DNA from: Flavobacteriales bacterium | GTDB taxonomy: Bacteria; Bacteroidota; Bacteroidia; Flavobacteriales; Flavobacteriaceae | Direction: 5' to 3' | NCBI GenBank assembly: GCA_002747735.1 | Contig: PDQE01000078.1 | Span: 1-6,578 of the forward strand | DNA: 6,578 nucleotides | Shown here: positions 1 through 5,791 of the stretch, one piece after another | Numbering within the stretch: the stretch's first letter is position 1 | Layout of the letters: the number at the start of each line of letters is the position of its first letter | The notes under the pieces: model-generated | Seen by the model: the letters and a program-made list of their open reading frames with translations, nothing else | Told to the model about the DNA's origin: nothing | Database searches by the model: none | Program-made: the position numbers and the translations under genes

Positions 1-683
1 CCGGATTTAACAATTTTTCCTTTGTACAGTACGTGTACGTAATCCGGAACTATATAGTCCAGTAATCTCTGGTAATGGGTAATGACCAGGATGGATCGGT
101 CTTTATTTTTAAAATTATTTACGCCGTTGGCAACAATTCTTAAGGCATCTATGTCTAAGCCGGAATCTGTTTCGTCCAAAATAGCAAGTGAAGGTTCTAA
201 CATGGCCATTTGGAAAATCTCGTTCCGTTTTTTTTCACCACCAGAAAAGCCCTCGTTGAGCGATCTGGACAAGAATTTACGGTCTATGTCTAAATTCTCT
301 GAAGTAGTTCTTATTTTTTGTAATAAATCTTTAGCCGGTAAATCTTCTAAGCCTTTTGCTTTTCTGGTTTCGTTGATGGCAGCCTTTATAAAATTGGTTA
401 CCGTTACTCCGGGAATTTCTACAGGATATTGAAACGATAAGAAAATGCCTTTATGAGCCCGCTCTTCGGGGGCTAAATCTTCAATGTTTTCACCTTTATA
501 GGAAATTTCGCCTCTGGTAATTTCAATTTCCTCTTTTCCGGCTATAGCCGATGCCAAAGTACTTTTTCCGGAACCGTTAGGCCCCATAATAGCATGTACT
601 TCGCCGGCGTTTATTTTTAAATCTATGCCATTTAAGATGGATTTATCTCCTATGGTTACGTGTAAATCTTTTATTTTTAACAT
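1..683 (-). CDS. sufC: SufC, Fe-S cluster assembly ATPase (C-terminus cut by window edge)
   Basis: SufC is the cytosolic ABC-type ATPase that drives the SufBCD scaffold during Fe-S cluster assembly. Translating the minus strand from the ATG at 683-681 gives an open frame of 227 codons that leaves the window, so about 20-25 residues are missing compared with the usual length near 250. All ATPase motifs are visible: Walker A GPNGSGKST (residues 34-42), Q-loop Gln85 in SFQYP, ABC signature SGGEKKR (147-153), Walker B LAILDE (166-171), the SufC-typical SGLDID that follows, and H-loop His203. There is no transmembrane segment, as expected for this soluble ABC protein. The gene lies 148 nt downstream of sufB in the same direction, consistent with sufB-sufC order; sufD would be expected beyond the left edge. 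No Shine-Dalgarno is seen, as is usual in Bacteroidota. Confidence 0.97.
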   Translation of the reverse strand, partial: MLKIKDLHVTIGDKSILNGIDLKINAGEVHAIMGPNGSGKSTLASAIAGKEEIEITRGEISYKGENIEDLAPEERAHKGIFLSFQYPVEIPGVTVTNFIKAAINETRKAKGLEDLPAKDLLQKIRTTSENLDIDRKFLSRSLNEGFSGGEKKRNEIFQMAMLEPSLAILDETDSGLDIDALRIVANGVNNFKNKDRSILVITHYQRLLDYIVPDYVHVLYKGKIVKS

Positions 684-750
684 GTAATATTCAAAATTTA
701 TATTCTAACTTTCTTTTTAATTGTTTTCTGTAACACTTTGGATAACCTAT

Positions 751-758
751 CAAAATTA
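751..758 (-). promoter_or_regulatory. Possible internal promoter -7 box before sufC
   Basis: The 148-nt gap between sufB and sufC contains, on the minus strand, TAATTTTG, which fits the Bacteroidota -7 consensus TAnnTTTG and lies 67 nt before the sufC start. The nearest TTTG that could act as a -33 element is only about 14 nt upstream, shorter than the usual spacing of roughly 19, so this is weak. The gap otherwise has only very short open frames and no clear hairpin. Confidence 0.22.
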
Positions 759-831
759 TACTTTTTATAAAGCAAAAATTTTCTTTGTAAATTTATCTCT
801 TAACATTGTTACTGCTTGTAATCTATTAGAA

Positions 832-2277
832 CTACCCCACACTTCCCTCCAAGCTTATCTCCAATAATTTTTTTGCTTCTACGGCAAATTCCATGGGCAA
901 TTTATTCAACACCTCTTTACTAAATCCGTTTACAATTAAAGCGATAGCTTTATCGGTTCCAATACCACGCTGGTTGCAATAGAACAATTGGTCTTCTCCT
1001 ATTTTTGAGGTAGTGGCTTCATGTTCTATTTGGGCGGTTTTATTTTTTGATTCAATGTACGGAAAAGTATGGGCACCACATTCGTTGCCCATTAAGAGTG
1101 AGTCACATTGCGAGAAATTTCTTGCATTTGCCGCACGGTTGTTTACTTGTACCAGTCCACGATACGAATTTTGTGATTGTCCTGCCGATATTCCTTTTGA
1201 AATGATGGTACTTTTAGTGTTTTTGCCTAAGTGAATCATTTTGGTACCGGTATCGGCTTGCTGAAAATTATTGGTAACTGCAATGGAGTAGAATTCACCA
1301 ATGGAATTGTCGCCTTTTAAGATGCAACCGGGGTACTTCCAAGTGATGGCAGAACCTGTTTCAACCTGAGTCCAAGATATTTTTGCATTGGTTTCACAAA
1401 GGCCTCTTTTAGTAACAAAATTAAACACACCGCCTTTGCCTTCGGCATCACCCGGAAACCAGTTCTGCACAGTGCTGTATTTTATTTCGGCGTCATCAAG
1501 GGCTATCAATTCCACTACGGCAGCGTGTAGTTGATTTTCATCGCGTTGCGGAGCAGTACATCCTTCCAAGTAGCTTACATAGCTACCTTTATCAGCTATG
1601 ACCAAAGTGCGTTCAAACTGGCCGGTACCCGCTTCGTTTATTCTAAAATAGGTAGAGAGTTCCATGGGGCATTTTACCCCTTTTGGGATATAGCAGAAAG
1701 AACCGTCACTAAAAACTGCACTATTTAAAGCGGCATAGAAGTTATCCGTTTGTGGAACTACGGTGCCTATGTATTTCTTTACCAATTCCGGATGTTTTTG
1801 GATAGCCTCTGATATTGGGCAGAAAATAATGCCTTTTTTTTCTAATGTTTTTTTGAAAGTGGTTGCTACGGATACCGAATCCATTACCACATCCATAGCC
1901 ACACCGGTAAGGCGTTTTTGTTCTTGTATAGAAATACCCAGTTTTTCAAAAGTCTTTAACAATTCAGGGTCAACTTCGTCCAAACTGTCAAGTTTTGGTT
2001 TTTGTTTGGGGGCGGAATAATAGCTTATGTTTTGAAAATCAGGCTTTTTGTATTTGATATTTGCCCATTCCGGCTCCACCATTTTTTGCCATGTTTTAAA
2101 GGCCTTTAATCGCCACTCGGTCATCCATTCCGGTTCGTTTTTCTTTTTGGAAATAGCCCGCACTATATCTTCATTTAATCCCACAGGAAACTTGTCAGAT
2201 TCTATCTCTGTATAGAAACCGTATTCGTATTCTTTGGTTTTTAATTCTTCTCTTAAGTGGTCTTCAGTATATTTCAT
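832..2277 (-). CDS. sufB: SufB, Fe-S cluster assembly scaffold
   Basis: SufB is the scaffold subunit of the cytosolic SufBC2D complex, on which sulfur from SufS/SufE is combined with iron. The product has 481 residues, the usual length for the family, and begins at the ATG at 2277-2275. Conserved blocks include [83 protein letters not shown] and the terminal [18 protein letters not shown]. Counting from shared motifs, Cys240 matches E. coli SufB Cys254 (persulfide entry), Cys391 matches Cys405 (cluster site at the SufB-SufD interface), and Glu420 matches Glu434; these equivalences come from memory of the E. coli sequence. The gene looks complete and functional. It is followed by sufC and preceded by a broken four-helix-bundle gene that separates it from the A-type carrier gene. 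It stops with TAG. Confidence 0.98.
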   Translation of the reverse strand: MKYTEDHLREELKTKEYEYGFYTEIESDKFPVGLNEDIVRAISKKKNEPEWMTEWRLKAFKTWQKMVEPEWANIKYKKPDFQNISYYSAPKQKPKLDSLDEVDPELLKTFEKLGISIQEQKRLTGVAMDVVMDSVSVATTFKKTLEKKGIIFCPISEAIQKHPELVKKYIGTVVPQTDNFYAALNSAVFSDGSFCYIPKGVKCPMELSTYFRINEAGTGQFERTLVIADKGSYVSYLEGCTAPQRDENQLHAAVVELIALDDAEIKYSTVQNWFPGDAEGKGGVFNFVTKRGLCETNAKISWTQVETGSAITWKYPGCILKGDNSIGEFYSIAVTNNFQQADTGTKMIHLGKNTKSTIISKGISAGQSQNSYRGLVQVNNRAANARNFSQCDSLLMGNECGAHTFPYIESKNKTAQIEHEATTSKIGEDQLFYCNQRGIGTDKAIALIVNGFSKEVLNKLPMEFAVEAKKLLEISLEGSVG

Positions 2278-2321
2278 GTATGTTTGTTCAAAAATTGAAA
2301 GATTTATTCAATATTGCCGAT

Positions 2322-2649
2322 TTATTTAATAAAATTTGACAGTTTTTTTGAAATAGCAATCGTTTTTTCTTTTAGTTCTAAATGCTTAATATATAAGGCA
2401 TCTGCAATAGCTAAAATATTTCTACTTTCTCTGCAAGAACCTTTTTCATATAAACAAGAATTAAATGAACTTTCGATTTGATTGTAATTCAAAACCCTTA
2501 ACAATATTGCCGGATATAGAAAGGGCTACTATTTCTAATTGATTAGCAGTAATTCTATTGAGTTTTATATGTCTGGTTAGTTTAAATATATCAACCGTAA
2601 AATCAAAAGCCGGTTTATATACATCTAAATTGCAATAGTTATTTTTTAG
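2322..2649 (-). pseudogene. Broken four-helix-bundle (23S rRNA intervening-sequence protein family) gene inside the suf operon
   Basis: Two overlapping minus-strand frames together resemble the small four-helix-bundle/S23 family, usually about 115-130 residues. The upstream frame (from 2649) reads LDVYKPAFDFTVDIFKLTRH, then SISGNIVKGFELQSNRKFI, and stops. It matches the family pattern of an N-terminal VYQ-A-D---IYKLT helix followed by a SIP-NIAEG-GR---KEF block. The downstream frame carries CLYEKGSCRESRNILAIADA and ends at 2322, matching the family block AKGSCAELR-QLYIA-D. Removing one T from the run near 2463-2466 joins them as KFINSCLYEKGSC. No ATG exists in the upstream frame, which is bounded by a stop at 2650-2652. 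The 60-residue frame ending at 2322 can only start at a TTG (2504) and is just the downstream half. The family's role is unknown; members occur in rRNA intervening sequences and as mobile-looking intergenic ORFs. Confidence 0.75.
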
Positions 2650-2690
2650 TTACTTATCTTTTTAATTATTAATTACTTTAATTTTTTATC

Positions 2691-3020
2691 CTACAAAGAA
2701 AAACTTTCACCACACCCGCAAGTCCTGTTGGCATTTGGGTTTTTAAAGACAAAGCCGCTGCCATTAAGGCCGCCGCTATAGTCTAAAGTGGTGCCTGCCA
2801 AATATAAAAAACTCTTTTTATCCACAATAATCTTTATGTTATTGTCCTCAAAAACTTTATCGTTTTCTAATTTTTCTCTGTCAAATTTTAATTGGTATGA
2901 CAAACCGGAACAGCCGCCGCTTTTTACCCCTACGCGGATAAAATCTTTTGACACGTCATAACCTTCTTCCTGCATTAAGGCAATAACTTTATTTTTTGCT
3001 TTTTCTGATACTGTTATCAT
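2691..3020 (-). CDS. A-type Fe-S carrier (HesB/IscA/SufA family)
   Basis: This is an A-type iron-sulfur carrier, a cytosolic protein that accepts clusters from the SufBCD scaffold and delivers them to apo-enzymes. The product has 109 residues, typical for the family. The three conserved ligand cysteines are present: Cys37 in VKSGGCSGLSY and Cys101/Cys103 in the C-terminal TCGCGESF. The conserved block LDYSGGLNGSGFVFKNPNA precedes the second cysteine pair. The ATG start at 3020-3018 gives the expected N-terminus (ITVSEKAKNKV). It is the first gene of the operon, upstream of sufB, as often seen in Bacteroidota. A strong-looking promoter lies about 120 nt upstream, with an unusually structured leader in between. 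SufA, IscA and ErpA cannot be separated by sequence alone, so no symbol is given; linkage to sufB favours a SufA-like role. Confidence 0.93.
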   Translation of the reverse strand: MITVSEKAKNKVIALMQEEGYDVSKDFIRVGVKSGGCSGLSYQLKFDREKLENDKVFEDNNIKIIVDKKSFLYLAGTTLDYSGGLNGSGFVFKNPNANRTCGCGESFSL

Positions 3021-3076
3021 TTTTATTTATGATTCATCTAAGTTTTTGGTTGGTTAAATTAAGATTAACGACTTAT

Positions 3077-3120
3077 TCTCCTTGGGAGAGGACGTAATGC
3101 CCCTTTTTTAGGGTATTACG
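3077..3120. repeat. Nested palindromes in the suf operon leader (REP-like element)
   Basis: Two hairpins lie side by side. The first is TCTCC-TTG-GGAGA (3077-3089). The second has a 10-bp stem, CGTAATGCCC (3093-3102) against GGGTATTACG (3111-3120), closing an 8-nt loop CTTTTTTA. One pair in the second stem is G-U if read from the plus strand and an A-C mismatch from the minus strand, so the plus-strand RNA would fold slightly better. Read together, CTCCTTGGGAGAGG...GGTTGAGGCC resembles a common bacterial intergenic repeat of the CTCTCCTTGGGAGAGGG...GGTGAGG type, with the second palindrome inserted in it; that comparison is from memory. The block falls within the predicted 5' leader of the suf mRNA. 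It does not look like a terminator, since no T-run follows it in either direction. Confidence 0.55.
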
Positions 3121-3138
3121 GTTGAGGCCATAAAAATG

Positions 3139-3169
3139 CAAAGATAGTACAAATAAAATAATTGTAAAA
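3139..3169 (-). promoter_or_regulatory. Promoter of the suf operon (Bacteroidota type)
   Basis: On the minus strand TATCTTTG (3146-3139) is an exact match to the Bacteroidota -7 consensus TAnnTTTG. About 19 nt upstream, TTTTA (3169-3165) sits where the -33 TTTG element should be, in an AT-rich stretch. Transcription would begin near 3132, giving a leader of about 112 nt before the A-type carrier gene. No IscR-like operator was recognised. Confidence 0.6.
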
Positions 3170-3170
3170 T

Positions 3171-3299
3171 TTATGGAGAGAAGGTAGATTTAATAAGCCA
3201 ATGCAACACTTTATAAAATAGATCTTTATGCACCTTAAAATCTAAGTTCTTTCTAGGTCTTCTATTAATTTTATATTGCACTTGTTTTATAAACTGTTG
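3171..3299 (-). mobile_element. IS30-family transposase remnant (C-terminal end only)
   Basis: The minus-strand frame from 3299 contains FIKQVQYKINRRPRKNLDF followed by KVHKDLFYK. This matches the C-terminal signature of IS30-family transposases, where a (V/I)Q-K-N-RPRK-L-(F/Y)-TP-E-F block follows the last catalytic region. The catalytic DDE residues are absent, so this fragment of about 40 codons is inactive. After FYK, a one-base frame change would give a short hydrophobic end VALAY and a stop at 3190-3192, which resembles the usual end of Bacteroidota IS30 proteins; without the change the frame runs to 3171. The remnant ends just before the suf promoter, and on its other side it abuts the XRE fragment near 3300. 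Terminal inverted repeats were not recognised. Confidence 0.7.
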
Positions 3300-3502
3300 G
3301 TATCGGGGCAACTTGCTAAAGCTCTTGAAGTGTCTTTGGATTATCTAACTGATCTGTTTGATTTGGAACTCGATAAAAATATCGTTGATGTTGTTACAAG
3401 TTTACAAAAGCTCAACAATCAAGAGAGAGTTTAATTTACACTCCCATCTTCTCCGTCATTGATGCTTTTATCGCTAAAAGAAAAATTCAAAGTATTTTAT
3501 AA
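3297..3502 (+). pseudogene. XRE-family regulator fragment (C-terminal part, frameshifted)
   Basis: The plus strand encodes GQLAKALEVSLDYLTDLFDL, the end of an XRE-type helix-turn-helix domain (pattern KLAKALEVS-DYL--), followed by a short helical tail LDKNIVDVVTSLQKLNNQER. That frame stops at 3432-3434. A different frame then gives SVIDAFIAKRKIQSIL and a stop at 3500-3502, matching the usual tail of these regulators, so one base was gained or lost around 3426-3440. The N-terminal half of the DNA-binding domain is missing where the IS30 remnant begins, around 3290-3300. The gene runs opposite to its neighbours and shares the hairpin at 3509-3529 with the convergent lipoprotein gene. It is dead; its former targets cannot be inferred. 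Confidence 0.72.
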
Positions 3503-3508
3503 ATGACA

Positions 3509-3529
3509 AAAGCCCCATTGAGGGGCTTT
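3509..3529 (-). terminator. Rho-independent terminator, possibly bidirectional
   Basis: An 8-bp perfect stem, AAAGCCCC (3509-3516) with GGGGCTTT (3522-3529), closes a 5-nt loop. On the minus strand the stem is followed by TTTTGTCATTT, and it lies 13 nt past the stop of the lipoprotein gene (3542), so it should end the toxin-locus transcript. Read on the plus strand it lies 7 nt after the XRE remnant, but only a weak T-run follows. Confidence 0.8.
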
Positions 3530-3541
3530 GTAATAATGTTT

Positions 3542-4039
3542 CTATTTCTGTTTGACCAAGCTATCTAAAAATTCGTAGAACTCTAAAAACTTGGGATTAA
3601 ATTCAATATCATATTTTTCTTCTCCTATCTGTGTGCTCTCATTGAAGATTTCTTTCTTCTTTTTATAACCTTTAACTTTGATATTTGAATAGTCTGTTGA
3701 CTCCAAGTACTCACTTTTTGTCCTGTTTAATATAATCTCTTTTTCCTTGTCAATATAAAATAGATTAATATACTCTAAAAACGTCTGAATGCTTTGCTTA
3801 TTGTCAATTCTTTTTCTTAATCCAAGATACTCACTCTTAATCTCTAATATTTTATCTGAATAATAAAACTGGTACTCATTGGCTTCCGTGCCTTTCCAGT
3901 AATCAACAAATACGCTATCTATTTTACTTTGTTCTTGCTGATTTACTTTAATCACGTTTAAAGGTTTTTTTTCTGTACTTATAGTCTGATTACAGGATAT
4001 AGTAAAGAACAATATTGTTATTATTGATAATGTATTCAT
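3542..4039 (-). CDS. Small predicted lipoprotein, candidate immunity protein for RHS tip B
   Basis: I do not recognise the family. The open frame extends back to 4096, but the ATG at 4039-4037 is preferred: it gives a clean signal sequence MNTLSIITILFFTISC, sits 4 nt after the stop of the RHS tip, and avoids a 53-nt overlap. The 165-residue precursor would be cut before Cys16; the box (T-I-S-C) is looser than the classical L-A-G-C, as is often tolerated in Bacteroidota. The mature part is charged and largely helical-looking, rich in Lys, Glu, Tyr and Ile, with no other membrane segment or cysteine. Its position directly after a toxin-bearing RHS tip, and its end at a terminator, fit an immunity gene. 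A lipidated immunity protein would imply that the toxin acts in the periplasm or at the envelope; that is inference. It could instead be an unrelated cargo lipoprotein. Confidence 0.75.
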   Translation of the reverse strand: MNTLSIITILFFTISCNQTISTEKKPLNVIKVNQQEQSKIDSVFVDYWKGTEANEYQFYYSDKILEIKSEYLGLRKRIDNKQSIQTFLEYINLFYIDKEKEIILNRTKSEYLESTDYSNIKVKGYKKKKEIFNESTQIGEEKYDIEFNPKFLEFYEFLDSLVKQK

Positions 4040-4043
4040 AACC

Positions 4044-5189
4044 CTAATCGTATTTTTTATGATACTTCCTATACAGATTTCTGTAAAGTGGATCAACTTG
4101 AGTTTTTCTGTTATTTGATTCGCTTTTGGTATACTTCAACAATTCTCTCATATTAAAACCTTTGTAACCATCTGTCGTGTTGTTCCAAAGAGATTTAAAG
4201 TTAATCACATTTTTATAGGCAAGGCGGTGAGAATCAAACCCATCTCCATTATTTTTCTTTATGTGTGAATACCACTCGTGTACCACAACAGAAGATTGAA
4301 TGTTTTCAACCGTAGTTGAATATAAATATTTGTCCGATCCTGTGATTTTATCATTCCATAGCGGATAAATACTTTTTGCTTCGGATTCCCAAGAATTACT
4401 TGCACTTCCATCATAATGTATCTTGCCTCCTTCAATACTACTCAAACTAAATTTTTCATCATAAATCTGCTCTTCTTCTAATTGAGATACTATGTGAGTC
4501 CAAATATTTGATTTTGCATCACCTGTTAAACTTCCTCTTTGGTTATCATAGGTATCTGCTCCTTTGGTGGATAGTAAATCACTTGCACTCATTTTACTAA
4601 AGTCTACATCTCCATCATAAATAATTACTTCGCCTGTAAAGCCTTCTTTTGTATCTCCTCGGTAAGTTCCATCTGAGCCATAAACAGGCTCATCTAATGC
4701 TCCATCAGGGTCAATTCTGCTAAGAGGATTATTTTGAACAAAATTATAAGGTGATAGCCATTCTCGTTCGTGTGCCAACGGGTCAACATGCCAAAATCTA
4801 CCAATCGCTGGGTCACTTATTCTGTACTTCCATTCGTGTGTATTTAAACCTAAATCTTCTGTAAACTCTTGCCCTTGGAAAGTCTTATATTTCTGAGCAG
4901 TACTGTTTCCGTTAGGAGATACATTTTCATTAAACCCACGCATTTTTAACCCAAAAGGATAATAATTATTTTCTTCCACAATTTCAAGGTTTCCGTTGTT
5001 ATCTGTATAGGACAGCCGTATATTCCCTAAATGGTCTTTATATTGATACACATAATCAAATCCGCTATCATAGTCTGCTGCATTAACAGGAGTAGCATAG
5101 CCCTCCGGGTGATTAAAGAATTGTAATTCATCATTTTTATGGATGTAATTACGGGCATAATCCCTTGTGTAGGAAACATGGTGTTGACT
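4044..5189 (-). CDS. Orphan RHS tip B: RHS core end fused to an HExxxH metallopeptidase-like toxin domain
   Basis: The reading frame is open from 5189 (stop at 5190-5192) to the TAG at 4044-4046 and starts inside RHS sequence, so the N-terminus is missing. No ATG precedes the conserved part; the first usable start is the GTG at 5051, probably not real. RHS features in order: DYARNYIHKNDELQFFNHPE (upstream of 5051), QYKDHLGNIRLSY, NNYYPFGLKMRGF, FQGQEFTEDLGLN, ISDPAIGRFWHVDPLA and NNPLSRIDPDG, after which the variable toxin begins. Numbering from the GTG, the core ends near residue 117 and about 218 residues of tip follow. VVVHEWYSH (HExxxH, residues 258-263) plus His275 in DSHRLAYK resemble zinc-peptidase ligands and a family of Bacteroidota RHS ends I recall (VHE-Y-H---GD---H--AY). 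The tip ends strongly basic. It looks like a displaced cassette that needs recombination with a full RHS gene to be delivered. Confidence 0.8.
   Translation of the reverse strand, partial: SQHHVSYTRDYARNYIHKNDELQFFNHPEGYATPVNAADYDSGFDYVYQYKDHLGNIRLSYTDNNGNLEIVEENNYYPFGLKMRGFNENVSPNGNSTAQKYKTFQGQEFTEDLGLNTHEWKYRISDPAIGRFWHVDPLAHEREWLSPYNFVQNNPLSRIDPDGALDEPVYGSDGTYRGDTKEGFTGEVIIYDGDVDFSKMSASDLLSTKGADTYDNQRGSLTGDAKSNIWTHIVSQLEEEQIYDEKFSLSSIEGGKIHYDGSASNSWESEAKSIYPLWNDKITGSDKYLYSTTVENIQSSVVVHEWYSHIKKNNGDGFDSHRLAYKNVINFKSLWNNTTDGYKGFNMRELLKYTKSESNNRKTQVDPLYRNLYRKYHKKYD
4780..4817 (-). repeat. RHS core repeat, copy in tip B
   Basis: These 38 nt encode the DPAIGRFWHVDP stretch and match 6540-6577 at 32 of 38 positions, including 17 consecutive identical bases (4780-4796) and 9 at the other end. 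This is the conserved RHS core and a possible site for tip exchange. Confidence 0.8.
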
Positions 5190-5425
5190 TTATACTTGAT
5201 GCTCTTAGCTCCAAAAAAACAAAGTCTACTTTAAAGAACGTATATTAACGTTGGTAAAGATAAGGTTTATTTCTTCTTTTTATCTGTTATTTTTGAAGTG
5301 TGTTTTAGAGTACTGCAAAAGCTCTCAGATAAAGAAACATTCTTTATTACGTGATACCGAGGCCAAAAAAGCTTATGCATAAAAAAATCGCCTAAAAAGA
5401 GACGGTTTCTAAATACATTTAAAAT
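5190..5425. other. AT-rich spacer between the RraB gene and RHS tip B
   Basis: These 236 nt contain no convincing gene. Short frames continue upstream of tip B but none resembles RHS sequence, so the RHS similarity starts abruptly near 5180. A perfect 10-bp palindrome TTATGCATAA lies at 5373-5382 between two A/T runs. No strong terminator is seen after the RraB gene, so both cassettes might be on one transcript. The spacer probably marks the junction where tip B was deposited. Confidence 0.45.
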
Positions 5426-5791
5426 CTATTTAACGATATTCTCTGAGCTAATAATATTTCCAACATCAAATCCATCATAAGAATCTATACTGTTTTGTTC
5501 TGCAAATAAATATAGCTCTTTATTTCTTTGATTTAATGTATCCACATTGTGGTATTCTATTTTTTCAACATGTAAATAATATTCTTGAACATTTTCATCG
5601 TTTTCCTTTTCTGCTTCAAATATTTGAACATATTTATATCCTTGTTCAACAAGTTTTTTACTGGCCTTTTTTAACTTTTTCTTATCGGCATCAAGAAAAA
5701 AATATCCCCAAAGTAGTTTGCTTGATGTGTCAAATTCGTTTCCATTATTCACATCTTCAAAAAAAATCTCTATATCCTCTCTAGTAATCAT
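5426..5791 (-). CDS. RraB-family protein, probable immunity protein of RHS tip A
   Basis: The 121-residue product matches the RraB (ribonuclease E inhibitor B-like) domain. It shows LWGYFFLDADKKKLKKASKK followed by LVEQGYKYVQIFE, then YYLHVEKIEYHNVDTLNQRN, ELYLFAEQNSIDSYDGFDVG at its end, and an acidic character (many Glu and Asp) suited to binding a basic partner. No signal peptide or membrane segment is present, so it acts in the cytosol. In E. coli RraB modulates RNase E; in Bacteroidota, proteins of this type are common beside polymorphic toxins. The ATG at 5791-5789 overlaps the reconstructed end of RHS tip A by 11 nt (ATGATTACTAG), the classic coupling of toxin and immunity genes. The reading frame is intact although the toxin upstream is broken. 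A nuclease-inhibiting role is inference; a housekeeping RNase E regulator is less likely given the context. Confidence 0.85.
   Translation of the reverse strand: MITREDIEIFFEDVNNGNEFDTSSKLLWGYFFLDADKKKLKKASKKLVEQGYKYVQIFEAEKENDENVQEYYLHVEKIEYHNVDTLNQRNKELYLFAEQNSIDSYDGFDVGNIISSENIVK

Noticed and set aside
82..432. Plus-strand open frame of 116 codons
   Set aside because: It lies wholly antisense to sufC, whose ATPase motifs are unmistakable, and resembles no protein family.
1013..2020. Three plus-strand open frames (1013-1234, 1531-1728, 1763-2020)
   Set aside because: All are antisense to sufB, which is full length and conserved; they are shadows of its codon use.
2322..2504. A 60-residue gene starting with TTG
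   Set aside because: It is the downstream half of a frameshifted four-helix-bundle gene; the residues before the frame change do not match the family.
3093..3120. Terminator or riboswitch in the suf leader
   Set aside because: No T-run follows the stem in either direction, and no known riboswitch core is recognisable.
4040..4096. Upstream start for the lipoprotein gene at 4096
   Set aside because: It would overlap tip B by 53 nt and bury the signal sequence behind 19 extra residues; the ATG at 4039 gives a proper lipoprotein signal and a 4-nt gap.
5185..5226. Inverted repeat GACTTT...AAAGTC at the start of tip B as an insertion-sequence end
   Set aside because: Only six bases match, they lie within about 40 nt of each other, and no transposase sequence is present there.
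5373..5382. Perfect palindrome TTATGCATAA as an operator or recombination site
   Set aside because: Ten-base palindromes in AT-rich DNA are common by chance and there is no second copy or promoter box beside it.
5536..5784. Plus-strand open frame of 82 codons
   Set aside because: It is antisense to the RraB-family gene and shows no recognisable features.
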